NCBI GenBank assembly: GCA_029959605.1
Contig: JASCOC010000001.1
Location: 282,454 to 346,453 of the forward strand
DNA from: Lysobacteraceae bacterium PS02340
GTDB taxonomy: Bacteria; Pseudomonadota; Gammaproteobacteria; Xanthomonadales; Xanthomonadaceae
DNA: 64,000 nucleotides
Direction of reading: 5' to 3'
In this document: one piece after another, positions 1 to 8,695 of the stretch
How the letters are laid out: each line of letters starts with the position of its first letter
Position numbering within the stretch: the stretch's first letter is position 1
Notes under the pieces: model-generated
Told to the model about the DNA's origin: nothing
What the model saw: the letters and a program-made list of their open reading frames with translations, nothing else
The model's database searches: none
Translations under genes and position numbers: made by a program

Positions 1-3000
1 GCCACCGCATTGGTCGCGTTCGCCGAGATCGACGTGTTCGCACCCAGCGCGGTGCTGCCGTCGGCACGCACCTGCGCGTTGCCGCCGATCGCAGTGTCGT
101 TGGGACCGTGTGCGTAGGCGCCACCGCCGATCGCGACACCGTTCTCGCCGTTGGCGGCCGCGCCGCTGCCGATCGCCACCCCGTTCGGACTGTCTGCACC
201 GACGCTCGCGGCGCCGTCGCCGCCGATCGCCAGGCCCGGGTCGCTGCCGCCGTTGCCCGGCGCGCCTTCGACTGCGCCGATGCGGGCATCGAGTGCGCCG
301 ATGCGCGCGTCGAGTGCACCGAAGGCCGCCCCGATCGAGGTGTACTGCGTGCCCTGCAGCACGTAACCCGGTGCGGAGAGGGTGCCGAACGCGGTGACGG
401 CAGCGCCGCCGCCGAGCACGTCGGCCACGCTCTGCAGCGCTGCGTGGACCTGTCCGCCGTTGACCGCATCGCGGCTGTCGATCGCCACTGCGCCCGCGGC
501 GACATTGCCCAGACGCGTACCGTCCGCACCGCCGAAGGACACGCTGTCGCGCTGCGCGGAGTCGTAGACCACCGCGTTCGCGACGATCCCGCCGACGTCG
601 CCGATCCGCGTTTCGATGTCGTCGACGCGGACATTGGTCGCGTGCAGCTGGCTGCCGTTGACCGCCTCGGTGCTGTCGGCCGACAGTTCGCCGGCCGCGA
701 TGTTCGCGAGCACGGTGCCATCTGCACCTTCGAAGCGGACGCGGCCCTTGCCGGTGTCCTCGTAGCGCACGACGCCTTCGACCAGCGCGTCGACTTCGCC
801 TGCAACCGCCTTGAGCTGTCCGAGGTTCACCGCATCGGTGTCCTCGGTGCCGGCGGCGACATTGATGATCTGACGGGTGAAGGCGCCGGTCAGCGTGCCG
901 TCATCGCCGTTCATCCACGGCTGCGAGGCGCCGACCGAGATCGCATTGCCGCGATCGGCCAGCGAACCCATGCCGAGCGCGACCGCGCCGTCGTCGAGCG
1001 TCAGGGTGTGGTGCCCCAGCGCCAGCGCACCGCGACCGAGTGCCGCGCTGTAGGCGCCGAGCGCGACCGAGAACGGTGCGGCCTCGCGCGTGCCGTCGCC
1101 GCCGAACTCCCATGGGCGGAAGGCGCCCGCGTTGGCGAACGTGCCCAACGCGATGGCGCTTTCGCCTTCGGCCGTCGCCAGGAACCCGGCGGCGATCGAC
1201 GTGTCGCTGTTCGCGTACGCACCGTTGCCCAGCGCCACCGACTGGATGCCGGACGCGAAGCTGTTGTTGCCCAGCGCGGTGGAGAACATCACCCGCGCCT
1301 GCGCATTCGCGCCGATCGCGGTCGCACCCCAGTCCGACGCCCAGGCGCCGCCGCCGACGGCGGTCGCGTTCTCGCCTGACGCCCGCGCGCCGACGCCGAG
1401 TGCGTGCGCCATCTCGCCGACCGCGTCGGCGTTGTAGCCGAATGCCGTCGCCCACAACCCGTCGGCACTGCTGAACGCACCGACCGCCATGCTCGCCGGA
1501 CCGTCGCTGACCGCGGCCAGACCGATCGCGATGCTCTGGTCGCCGAGCGCGAGCGCATCGGTGCCCATCGCGATGGTGTTGAAGTTCGACGCTTCCGCGT
1601 TGCGACCAAGCGCGAGCGCGTTGTCGGCCGATGCGAGGGCGTTGTGGCCCACGGCGAGTGCACCGTCGGCATAGGCCGTCGCGCCCGCGCCGAAGGCGGA
1701 CGCGCCGTAACCGATCGCCGTCGCCGTTTCGCCCGAAGCGGTCGCTTCTTCGCCTGCCGCGAATGCGCCTGCATCCTCGTCTGGATTAGCGCGGCCGACC
1801 GCCGCGAAGTACTTGTTCGATGCGGTCGCGTCCTCGAGCTGTCCGAGATTCACCGCATCGGTGGCTTCGGTGCCGTCGGCGACGTTGATGATCTGACGGG
1901 TGAAGGCCGCGGTTTCCGTGCCGTCGTAACCGTTGATCCAGGCCTGCGACGCACCGACCGAGATCGCGTTGCCGCGGTCGGCGAGCGAGCCGGCGCCGAG
2001 TGCGACGGCGCCGTCCTCGAGCGTCATCGTGTAATGGCCCAGTGCGAGCGCACCCCGGCCCAGTGCCGTGCTGTAGGCACCGAGCGCGACCGCGAACGGC
2101 GCCGCCTCGCGCGAGCCGTCGCCGCCGAGTTCCCAGGGCCGGAAACCGCCGGCGTTCGCGAAGTAGCCGAAGGCCAGGCTGCCCTCGCCTTCGGCCGTGG
2201 ACAGAAATCCGGCCGCGATCGACGCGTCGCTGTTCGCGTACGCGCCGTTGCCCAGCGCCACCGACTGGATGCCGCGCGCGAAGCTGTTGTTGCCGACGGC
2301 GGTGGCGTACATCACGTCCGCGCGCGCATTGGCGCCCAGTGCGGTCGCGCCCATGTCGCCGGCGAACGCCGTCCCGCCGACCGCGGTGCTGTCGTAGCCG
2401 TTGGCATTCGCACCGACGCCGAGTGCATGCGCCATCTCGCCGACCGCATTCGCGTTGTAGCCGAACGCCGTGGCCCACAGACCGTCGGCGCTGCTGAACG
2501 CACCGACCGCCATGCTCGCCGGACCGTCGCTGATCGACCCGAGACCGATCGCGATGCTCTGGTCGCCGAGTGCCGCCGCATCGGTGCCGATCGCGACGGT
2601 GTTGAAGTTCGACGCTTGCGCGTTGCGGCCGAGCGCCATGGCGTTGTCGGCCACGGCGAGCGCGTTGTGGCCGATCGCCAGCGCGCCGTCGGCGTAGGCC
2701 GTCGCGCCCGCGCCGTAGGCGGACGCGCCGAAGCCGATCGCAGTTGCGGTTTCGCCCGCTGCGGTCGCCTCCTCGCCAACGGCCAATGCGCCCGCATCCT
2801 CGTCCGCATTCGCGCGACCGACCGCGGCGAAGTACTTGTTCGAGGCCGTTGCGTCTTCCAGCTGCGCCAGGTTCACTGCATCGGTTGCTTCTGTGCCGGC
2901 GGCGACGTTGGTCAGCTGACGCTCGTCGTCCTGCTGGCCGAACGAGACGGTGTTCGGACGATGCGCGGAGGCGTTGCGACCGATCGCGACGCTGTCGGGC

Positions 3001-3578
3001 GCATCGGCCCAGACCACTGCGTTCTCGCCCAGCGCGATGCCGCCCGGCGCAAAGGCGCGTGTGGCGCCGCCGATCGCGATGGCGTTCTGGCCGTCGGCCC
3101 ATGACTCGATGCCCAGCGCGACGCTGCCGCCACCGCTCGCCCAGGCATAGGACCCCAGCGCCGAGCTGCCGTAGCCAGAGGCGACGGTGCCGTTGCCGAT
3201 TGCCGTCGCTTCGCCACCGGATGCAGTGGAATCGAAACCGACCGCGACCGACACGCCACCCGACGCCGTCGCACCGGCGCCGACCGCCACTGCGCCCGAT
3301 CCCGCTGCCGACGCACCGTCGCCGCAGACCACCGCATCGCCGGTGCCGCCGGTCGTGCCGAGCACGTTGCCGTCCGCATCGACGCAATGCGCATCCTCGG
3401 CGAACGCGACACCCGAGCCCGCGGCCAGTGCGACCAGCAGCGCAGCCCGTGCAAACGCGCGCGGCGATGCGCCGGTCGTGCGACCCACGATGCCGCCACG
3501 ACCACTGCGTGCGAGTTCGGAGGCGACCACCAGCTGTCCGGCCGCGCGGTTCCAGACCTTCCTGTAAATCCTGTTCAT
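1..3578 (-). CDS. Trimeric autotransporter adhesin (YadA-like), N-terminal part, cut by window edge
   Basis: Surface adhesin of the type V secretion family; it would be exported through Sec and anchored as a trimer by a C-terminal barrel that lies outside the window. The start at 3578 gives the extended signal peptide signature (MNRIYRKVWN, then VVASELAR), and a hydrophobic stretch ending near GVAFA precedes the mature part. About 1192 codons stay open to base 1. After roughly residue 75 the protein is made of 14-residue head repeats of the AIGxxAxAxG / SVALGxxAxA type. These are punctuated by five neck/connector motifs (AVNLAQL, AVNLGQL twice, AVNGSQL, AVNGGQV). Heads resume after the last neck, so a second head lies further along. 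The anchor domain is not visible, so integrity of the 3' end is unknown. The family assignment is secure; the ligand is unknown. Confidence 0.93.
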   Translation of the reverse strand, partial: MNRIYRKVWNRAAGQLVVASELARSGRGGIVGRTTGASPRAFARAALLVALAAGSGVAFAEDAHCVDADGNVLGTTGGTGDAVVCGDGASAAGSGAVAVGAGATASGGVSVAVGFDSTASGGEATAIGNGTVASGYGSSALGSYAWASGGGSVALGIESWADGQNAIAIGGATRAFAPGGIALGENAVVWADAPDSVAIGRNASAHRPNTVSFGQQDDERQLTNVAAGTEATDAVNLAQLEDATASNKYFAAVGRANADEDAGALAVGEEATAAGETATAIGFGASAYGAGATAYADGALAIGHNALAVADNAMALGRNAQASNFNTVAIGTDAAALGDQSIAIGLGSISDGPASMAVGAFSSADGLWATAFGYNANAVGEMAHALGVGANANGYDSTAVGGTAFAGDMGATALGANARADVMYATAVGNNSFARGIQSVALGNGAYANSDASIAAGFLSTAEGEGSLAFGYFANAGGFRPWELGGDGSREAAPFAVALGAYSTALGRGALALGHYTMTLEDGAVALGAGSLADRGNAISVGASQAWINGYDGTETAAFTRQIINVADGTEATDAVNLGQLEDATASNKYFAAVGRANPDEDAGAFAAGEEATASGETATAIGYGASAFGAGATAYADGALAVGHNALASADNALALGRNAEASNFNTIAMGTDALALGDQSIAIGLAAVSDGPASMAVGAFSSADGLWATAFGYNADAVGEMAHALGVGARASGENATAVGGGAWASDWGATAIGANAQARVMFSTALGNNSFASGIQSVALGNGAYANSDTSIAAGFLATAEGESAIALGTFANAGAFRPWEFGGDGTREAAPFSVALGAYSAALGRGALALGHHTLTLDDGAVALGMGSLADRGNAISVGASQPWMNGDDGTLTGAFTRQIINVAAGTEDTDAVNLGQLKAVAGEVDALVEGVVRYEDTGKGRVRFEGADGTVLANIAAGELSADSTEAVNGSQLHATNVRVDDIETRIGDVGGIVANAVVYDSAQRDSVSFGGADGTRLGNVAAGAVAIDSRDAVNGGQVHAALQSVADVLGGGAAVTAFGTLSAPGYVLQGTQYTSIGAAFGALDARIGALDARIGAVEGAPGNGGSDPGLAIGGDGAASVGADSPNGVAIGSGAAANGENGVAIGGGAYAHGPNDTAIGGNAQVRADGSTALGANTSISANATNAV
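813..2858 (-). repeat. Two tandem 1023-bp repeats inside the adhesin gene
   Basis: The neck motif gagctgtccgag and its following sequence recur at 813, 1836 and (diverged) 2859, a spacing of exactly 1023 bp or 341 codons. The stretches between them are closely similar along their length, including the SNKYFAAVGRAN and FSSADGLWATAFGYNA segments. The period is a multiple of three, so the duplication keeps the frame. It is an obvious site for recombination that would change head length. Confidence 0.88.
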
Positions 3579-3815
3579 CGTTCAACCCCTGGAGAATGAG
3601 ACGGCATCGGCAGCCCGCGACGCCTGCCCCTGGGGCGCGTCGGTCATGCCGTGAAATGGATGTCGAATCCTGTCGACGGTGCGCGTCCCCCGAAGGCCGC
3701 GCCGCGTGCTCGAAGGCACGCGCCGACACTAAGTTTCCATCGCGTGACTTGTCACACTCAGAATCTGGCCGGATGATCACGACTTCTCACATTCCGTCTG
3801 CAGGCGGCTCCGACG
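3579..3815. promoter_or_regulatory. Divergent promoter region of adhesin and histidine kinase
   Basis: This 237-bp gap separates two divergent genes, so it must hold both promoters. A short palindrome, GTGAC-TT-GTCAC, lies at 3744-3755 and could be an operator. I could not assign convincing -35/-10 hexamers by eye. The Shine-Dalgarno sequence in front of the adhesin is weak (AGGGG-like, close to the start). Confidence 0.4.
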
Positions 3816-5225
3816 ATGTCGTCCAGTCCGTCCGCTCCGCCGTTTCGACGCATCGCTTCGGGCGTCTCCGATCTCGTCCGGTGGCTGCAGCGCGTGCCCC
3901 TCGCCGAGCCGATGGATCGCCGCAATGCGGCGACCCTGCAGGTGCTGTTCCTGTTTCTGGGCACCACGATTCCGCTGAACTGGTGGCGGCATGCGGCCGC
4001 CGGCATGGTCACGCCGCAGTTGCAGACCTTCATGGCGGCCGACGTGATCGCCGCGCTGGTGTGCTTTCCCTGCATCTGGCTGATCCGCCGCGGCTGGCTG
4101 CGCGGCGGCATCGCGCTGTTCGTCTGCGCGCAGCTCACCGCGGCCTGTATCGGCTACGTCACCACGGCGGTGATGTTCGACCAGAGCCTGCAGATCCTGT
4201 CGCTGGTGATCGCCGGGTTGATTCTCGGCCGCAAGGCTCTGTGGACGGTGTTCCTGATGCTGCTGGCGGTGGCGACGATCGGCGTGCTGGTGCACGTACT
4301 GCCGGAGACCCGCACCGCGCAGGCGATGACGCGCGCGGCGGTGATCCTGCCGTCGTTCGTGATGAGCTATCTCGTCGTCACGCTGGTGCTCGACCGCATC
4401 ATCGCGGCGTTGCGCGAGGCACTGGCCGAATCCAAGGCCCGTGGCGTGCGGCTGGAGAACGAGATGCGCGAGCGCGAGCGCGCGCAGGCGCAGCTGATCG
4501 AAGCGCAGAAACTCGAGGCCACCGGTCGACTCGCGAGCGGCGTCGCCCATGATTTCGACAACATCCTGTCGCTGATGTCGGCCTTCGCCAGCGAACGCCA
4601 TCGCGTGGACCCGTCGGCTTCCGCGCATGCGCGTGCGGACGCACTGGCCGACGCGCTCGACGGTGTCGAACAGGCCGCCGAACGCGGCATGGCCCTGACC
4701 CGCAAACTGCTGACCTTCGCGCGTCCGCTGCCGGCGAAGCTCGAAACCGTGGAACTGGGCGCGGCGATCGACGCGCTGACGCCGATGCTGCGCCAGACCT
4801 TCGGGCCGGACGTGCGCGTCCACGTGCAGCGCAGCGACGTACCGCTGCTGGCGCGGATCGACCGCCACCAGTTCGATCTGATGCTGCTCAACATCGCCTC
4901 CAACGCACGCGATGCGATGCCCGATGGCGGCCGCTTCGACGTGGGTGCAGCGGTGACCGGCGACGACGCGGTGGAGATCGTATTGCGCGACGACGGCACC
5001 GGCATGCCCGAGGCGGTGCGGCAACGCATCTTCGAACCGTTCTTCTCGACCAAGCCGACCGGCAGCGGCACGGGGCTGGGCCTCGCGGTCGCGCACAGCC
5101 TGGTCAGCAGCGCCGGCGGCACGATCGCCGCCGACAGCGCGCCGGGCGCGGGCACGACGTTCCGCATCCGTCTGCCGCGCGTGTCAGCGGATGCGGACAC
5201 TCAGCCCATCGAGGTCAGCACGTAG
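3816..5225 (+). CDS. Membrane-bound sensor histidine kinase
   Basis: A 469-residue sensor kinase. Residues 40-195 contain about six hydrophobic segments forming an integral membrane input domain with no obvious periplasmic sensor loop. A charged coiled linker (about 198-228) follows. The H-box is GVAHDFDNIL with phospho-acceptor His245, the N-box is LLNIASNARDAMPDGG (Asn359 and Asn363), the G1 box is DDGTGMP near 392, and G2 is GSGTGLGLA near 417. The H-box type resembles NtrB/PAS-family kinases, with Asp in place of the usual first Asn of HDFNN. The gene runs tail-to-tail into the response regulator at 5201-5893, with the last 25 bp overlapping. That regulator is the natural candidate partner, though the opposite orientation is unusual. 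The signal is unknown. Confidence 0.9.
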   Translation: MSSSPSAPPFRRIASGVSDLVRWLQRVPLAEPMDRRNAATLQVLFLFLGTTIPLNWWRHAAAGMVTPQLQTFMAADVIAALVCFPCIWLIRRGWLRGGIALFVCAQLTAACIGYVTTAVMFDQSLQILSLVIAGLILGRKALWTVFLMLLAVATIGVLVHVLPETRTAQAMTRAAVILPSFVMSYLVVTLVLDRIIAALREALAESKARGVRLENEMRERERAQAQLIEAQKLEATGRLASGVAHDFDNILSLMSAFASERHRVDPSASAHARADALADALDGVEQAAERGMALTRKLLTFARPLPAKLETVELGAAIDALTPMLRQTFGPDVRVHVQRSDVPLLARIDRHQFDLMLLNIASNARDAMPDGGRFDVGAAVTGDDAVEIVLRDDGTGMPEAVRQRIFEPFFSTKPTGSGTGLGLAVAHSLVSSAGGTIAADSAPGAGTTFRIRLPRVSADADTQPIEVST

Positions 5226-5893
5226 CCCTCGCCGTGCACGGCGAGCAGCGGCATCGGCTCGCCGCAGGCATCGGCGACCTTGCGCCGCAGGCGATAGATC
5301 AGCGTGTCGAGGCGATGCGGATCGAAATCGTGGACGTTGTCGGAGACCGCGGCGATCAGGCGGTCGCGCGAGACGGTCTCGCCTTCCGCGTCGACCAGGC
5401 ACTGCAGCATCCGGCGCTCGGATTTGGTCAGCGCCGCGCTGCCGCCGCCGGGTCCCACGAGACTCCAGCCGTTGTCGGCCAGATGCCAAGCGGTCGTCGC
5501 CGTCGGCACTCTGGCCGCGCCGTCGTACAGACGCCGCGCCAGGCTGTGCAGGGTGGCCGCCAGCAGATCGATCTCCACCGGCTTGGACAGATAGGCGTCG
5601 GCGCCTTCGTTGAGCCCGCGTACGCGATCGGGCGTCTCGCGGCGCGCGGTCAGCATCACGATGCCCATGTGCGGATACCGCGCACGCAGACTGCGCGCGA
5701 CGTCGTAGCCGCTGGCGTCGGGCAGGCCGACATCGAGCACTACGATGTCGGGTACCTCGCGGACGAGCAGGGTTTCCAGCTCCGCCGCGCTCGCCATCCC
5801 GTCGACGGAAAACCCGAAGTCGGCGAGGCGCGGCAGCAGCACGCGCTCGCGCAGCATGTCGTCGTCTTCGAGGAGCGCAATCTTCAGCGTCAT
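5201..5893 (-). CDS. OmpR/PhoB-type response regulator
   Basis: A 230-residue DNA-binding response regulator. The receiver domain (about 1-120) has the acidic pocket LLEDDD near residue 10, phospho-acceptor Asp54 in VVLDVGLP, the switch Thr in MLTARR and Lys104 in YLSKP. The C-terminal part (about 140-230) is a winged helix with LTKSERRMLQCLV and the final RLDTLIYRLRRKV...GEGYVL pattern. The start at 5893 gives the canonical MTLKIALLEDD; an in-frame ATG further upstream would add an unconserved leader. It converges on and overlaps the kinase gene 3816-5225. Its targets are unknown; the adhesin and the phosphatase beside it are possible but untested. Confidence 0.9.
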   Translation of the reverse strand: MTLKIALLEDDDMLRERVLLPRLADFGFSVDGMASAAELETLLVREVPDIVVLDVGLPDASGYDVARSLRARYPHMGIVMLTARRETPDRVRGLNEGADAYLSKPVEIDLLAATLHSLARRLYDGAARVPTATTAWHLADNGWSLVGPGGGSAALTKSERRMLQCLVDAEGETVSRDRLIAAVSDNVHDFDPHRLDTLIYRLRRKVADACGEPMPLLAVHGEGYVLTSMG

Positions 5894-6056
5894 CACCGGA
5901 ATCCTGGACTCCGGCATACGTCGGGGGATCGCATCGCCGGAGCCCCCTGATGTTAGCGCGTCGCCGCACGCGCAGGGCCGAGACGCGCGTCTGCCGCGAA
6001 CGTGCAATGCAGGCCGGGCATAATTGCGCGGCGTTTTTTCCGGAATCCCCTGCCCC

Positions 6057-7757
6057 ATGCGCTTTCTGACCGCAGGCCTCGCCTGCTCGCTGACCCTGCT
6101 CTGCGCCGCGTGCGCGTCCTCCGGCACCTCCACCGCCGGCCATGTCCGACCCATCGATGTGTCGCCGGCCGCGTCCCGCGCCGACGAGACCGCGCAATGG
6201 TGGTACCGCAGCGGCGCCGCGCGCGCGGCGGGCAACGGGGCGATGGGCGGCCACGCGAAGAACGTCATCGTGTTCCTGGGCGATGGCATGAGCCTGACCA
6301 CCGTGGCCGCGGCGCGCATTCTCGAAGGCCAGCGCCTGGGTGGCAGCGGCGAGGAGCACGCGCTGAGCTGGGAGCAGTTCCCGGCCACCGCGTTGTCCAA
6401 GACCTACAACACCGACTCGCAGACCCCCGATTCGGCCGGCACGATGACCGCGGTCGCGACCGGCGTGAAGTCGCACATGGGCGCGATCGGCGTGTCGTCG
6501 GGCAGGCGCTTCGATTGCGAGGACAGCCGCCAGCGCCACGTGCAGTCCTGGCTGCGCCTGGCCAGCGACGCCGGTCTCGACACCGGCATCGTCACCACCG
6601 CGCGTCTGACCCACGCGACCCCGGCGGCGACCTACGCCCACGTGCCGGACCGCAACTGGGAGAACGACGTCGACGTGCCGGACGAGGCGCGCGCGCAGGG
6701 CTGCCGCGACATCGCCCAGCAGATCCTCGATTTCGCACCCGGTCGTGGGCCGAAGGTGCTGATGGGCGGCGGCCGCGGCAACTTCTTGCCCGCGGGCGAG
6801 CGCGATCCGGAATACGACGACAAGGTCGGCCAGCGCCTCGACGGCCGCGACCTCACCGCCGAATGGCGCGCGGCGAATCCCAGCGGCGCCGTCGTCTGGA
6901 ACACCGCGCAGCTGCGCGCGGCACGGGATGCCGACGCAGTGTTCGGCCTGTTCGAACCCGACCACATGCAGTACGAGCACGACCGCAACCGCGGCGAAGA
7001 CGGCGAGCCGGATCTCGCCGAGATGACCCGCTTCGCGATCGAGCGGCTGGCACGCGACGGCAAGGGCTACGTGCTGCTGGTCGAGGGCGGGCGCATCGAC
7101 CACGCCAACCACGAGGGCAACGCTTACCGCGCGCTCGACGAGACCGTCGCGATGTCGCGCGCGGTGCAGGCCGCGGCCGAGGCGACATCGGCCGACGACA
7201 CGCTGATCCTCGTCACCGCCGACCATTCGCACACGTTGAACTTCGTCGGCTATCCGACCCGCGGCAACCCGATCCTCGGCAAGGTGCGCGGCCGGGTCAG
7301 CGAGGACGACGATCCGAACGCCTATGCGCTCGATGCGACCGGCCTGCCCTACACCACGCTGGTCTATGCCAACGGTCCGGGCTACACCGGCGCCAGCAAC
7401 CAGCAGCCGGCCGGCCCGAAGGTCCACTTCCACAAGCCCAGCAGCTTCGAGCCCTCCGACGGCCGCCCGGACCTGCGCGAGGTCGATACCGAGCATCCGG
7501 ATTTCATGCAGGAGGCGCTGGTGCCGATGCGCAGCGAGTCGCACGGCGGCGACGACGTCGGCATCTGGGCGCGCGGCCCGGGCAGCGACGCGGTGCGCGG
7601 CACCGTCGAGCAGAACGTCATCTACCACCTGATCGTGCAGGCCACGCCCGCGCTGCGCGCGCAGCTGTGCGCGACCGGCCACTGCAATGCCGACGGCGTG
7701 CCGGTGGACCTGCCGGTGATGACGCCGGTGGACGCGCCGCTGCGCGCGGCCGACTGA
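6057..7757 (+). CDS. Alkaline phosphatase (PhoA family), exported
   Basis: A 566-residue phosphomonoesterase that would release phosphate from organic esters in the periplasm or at the envelope. The start at 6057 gives a short hydrophobic signal (MRFLTAGLACSLTLLCAAC) that could be processed as a lipoprotein, although Cys rather than Leu sits at -3. Family landmarks are VFLGDGMS (metal-binding Asp), PDSAGTMTAVATG with nucleophile Ser126, GGGRGNF, VEGGRIDHANHEG and TADHSHT, the zinc/magnesium ligand motifs. The length suits the longer PhoA-like enzymes. The gene stands alone between the response regulator and bdhA. No Pho box was recognised upstream. Confidence 0.92.
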   Translation: MRFLTAGLACSLTLLCAACASSGTSTAGHVRPIDVSPAASRADETAQWWYRSGAARAAGNGAMGGHAKNVIVFLGDGMSLTTVAAARILEGQRLGGSGEEHALSWEQFPATALSKTYNTDSQTPDSAGTMTAVATGVKSHMGAIGVSSGRRFDCEDSRQRHVQSWLRLASDAGLDTGIVTTARLTHATPAATYAHVPDRNWENDVDVPDEARAQGCRDIAQQILDFAPGRGPKVLMGGGRGNFLPAGERDPEYDDKVGQRLDGRDLTAEWRAANPSGAVVWNTAQLRAARDADAVFGLFEPDHMQYEHDRNRGEDGEPDLAEMTRFAIERLARDGKGYVLLVEGGRIDHANHEGNAYRALDETVAMSRAVQAAAEATSADDTLILVTADHSHTLNFVGYPTRGNPILGKVRGRVSEDDDPNAYALDATGLPYTTLVYANGPGYTGASNQQPAGPKVHFHKPSSFEPSDGRPDLREVDTEHPDFMQEALVPMRSESHGGDDVGIWARGPGSDAVRGTVEQNVIYHLIVQATPALRAQLCATGHCNADGVPVDLPVMTPVDAPLRAAD

Positions 7758-7774
7758 AGCCGGTTCCAGTGCTC

Positions 7775-7805
7775 CGTACGCGATCGGCCCGCCCGATCGC
7801 GTACG
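7775..7805. repeat. Perfect 13-bp inverted repeat downstream of the phosphatase
   Basis: The arms CGTACGCGATCGG (7775-7787) and its exact complement (7793-7805) flank a 5-nt loop. The structure sits 18 bp after the phosphatase stop, so it can end that transcript, but no T-run follows. It could instead be a protein-binding palindrome or an RNA-stabilising hairpin. Confidence 0.65.
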
Positions 7806-7909
7806 CAGCGTTCCACGCACGGCGTCCCACCTCGCCCGAAAGTACGACGCGGCCCGCAACATCGACGGGCTAAGCTGGCCGCATCCCCATTAGAAGCGGA
7901 GCGGCACCC

Positions 7910-8695
7910 ATGAATCGACTCGACGGCAAGGTCTGCGTGGTCACCGGCGCAGCCAGCGGCATCGGCAAGCGCATCGCCGAGGTCTACGCCCAGGCGGGCG
8001 GCAAGGTCGTCATCGCCGATCTCAAGCTCGAGGCGGCCGAAGCCACCGCGACCGAAATCCGCGACGCCGGCGGTGACGCGCTGGCCGTGGCGATGGACGT
8101 CACCGACGAGGCGCAGGTGGTCGACGGCATCGCCAAGGCCGTCGCGCACTACGGCCAGGTCGACGTGCTGGTCTCGAACGCCGGCATCCAGATCGTCAAC
8201 AAGGTCACCGACTTCAGCTACGCCGACTGGAAGAAGATGCTCGCCATCCACCTCGACGGCGCGTTCCTGACCACGCGCGAATGCCTGCGCGACATGGAAA
8301 CGCGCAAGACCGGCGGCGCGATCATCTACATGGGCTCGGTGCACTCGCATACCGCGTCCAAGCTCAAGGCGCCCTACGTCACCGCCAAGCACGGCCTGCT
8401 GGGCCTGGCCCGCACGGTCGCCAAGGAAGCCGCGGCCTACGGCGTGCGCGCCAACGTGATCTGCCCGGGCTTCGTGCGCACGCCGCTGGTCGACAAGCAG
8501 ATTCCCGAGCAGGCGAAGGAGCTCGGCATCAGCGAGGACGAGGTGATCCAGAACGTGATGCTCAAGGACACGGTAGACGGCGAGTTCACGACCGTCGACG
8601 ACGTCGCCAATGTCGCGCTGACGCTCGCCGCGTTCGAGACCAACGCCCTGACCGGCCAGAGCCTCGTCGTGAGCCACGGCTGGTACATGCAGTGA
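7910..8695 (+). CDS. bdhA: D-3-hydroxybutyrate dehydrogenase (SDR family)
   Basis: A 261-residue cytoplasmic NAD-dependent dehydrogenase that oxidises 3-hydroxybutyrate to acetoacetate, the step after PHB is broken down to monomers. The Rossmann glycine motif TGAASGIG lies at 12-19 and the NAG motif near 90. The catalytic set is Ser143, Tyr156 and Lys160 (MGSVHSH...APYVTAK). The C-terminal [13 protein letters not shown] is characteristic of the 3-hydroxybutyrate dehydrogenase subgroup rather than generic SDRs. The stop overlaps the GTG of the patatin gene (GTGA), so the two are translationally coupled. A PHB depolymerase lies nearby at 11209-12549, supporting the role. The assigned substrate is inferred from family resemblance and context. 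Confidence 0.88.
   Translation: MNRLDGKVCVVTGAASGIGKRIAEVYAQAGGKVVIADLKLEAAEATATEIRDAGGDALAVAMDVTDEAQVVDGIAKAVAHYGQVDVLVSNAGIQIVNKVTDFSYADWKKMLAIHLDGAFLTTRECLRDMETRKTGGAIIYMGSVHSHTASKLKAPYVTAKHGLLGLARTVAKEAAAYGVRANVICPGFVRTPLVDKQIPEQAKELGISEDEVIQNVMLKDTVDGEFTTVDDVANVALTLAAFETNALTGQSLVVSHGWYMQ

Noticed and set aside
813..2858. CRISPR-like direct repeats
   Set aside because: The repeats are long coding units of 1023 bp within an adhesin, not short repeats with spacers.
108..3104. Several long plus-strand frames opposite the adhesin
   Set aside because: They follow the period of the adhesin repeats and have Arg/Asp/Ala-rich sequence; the minus-strand frame starting at 3578 has the signal region and head repeats.
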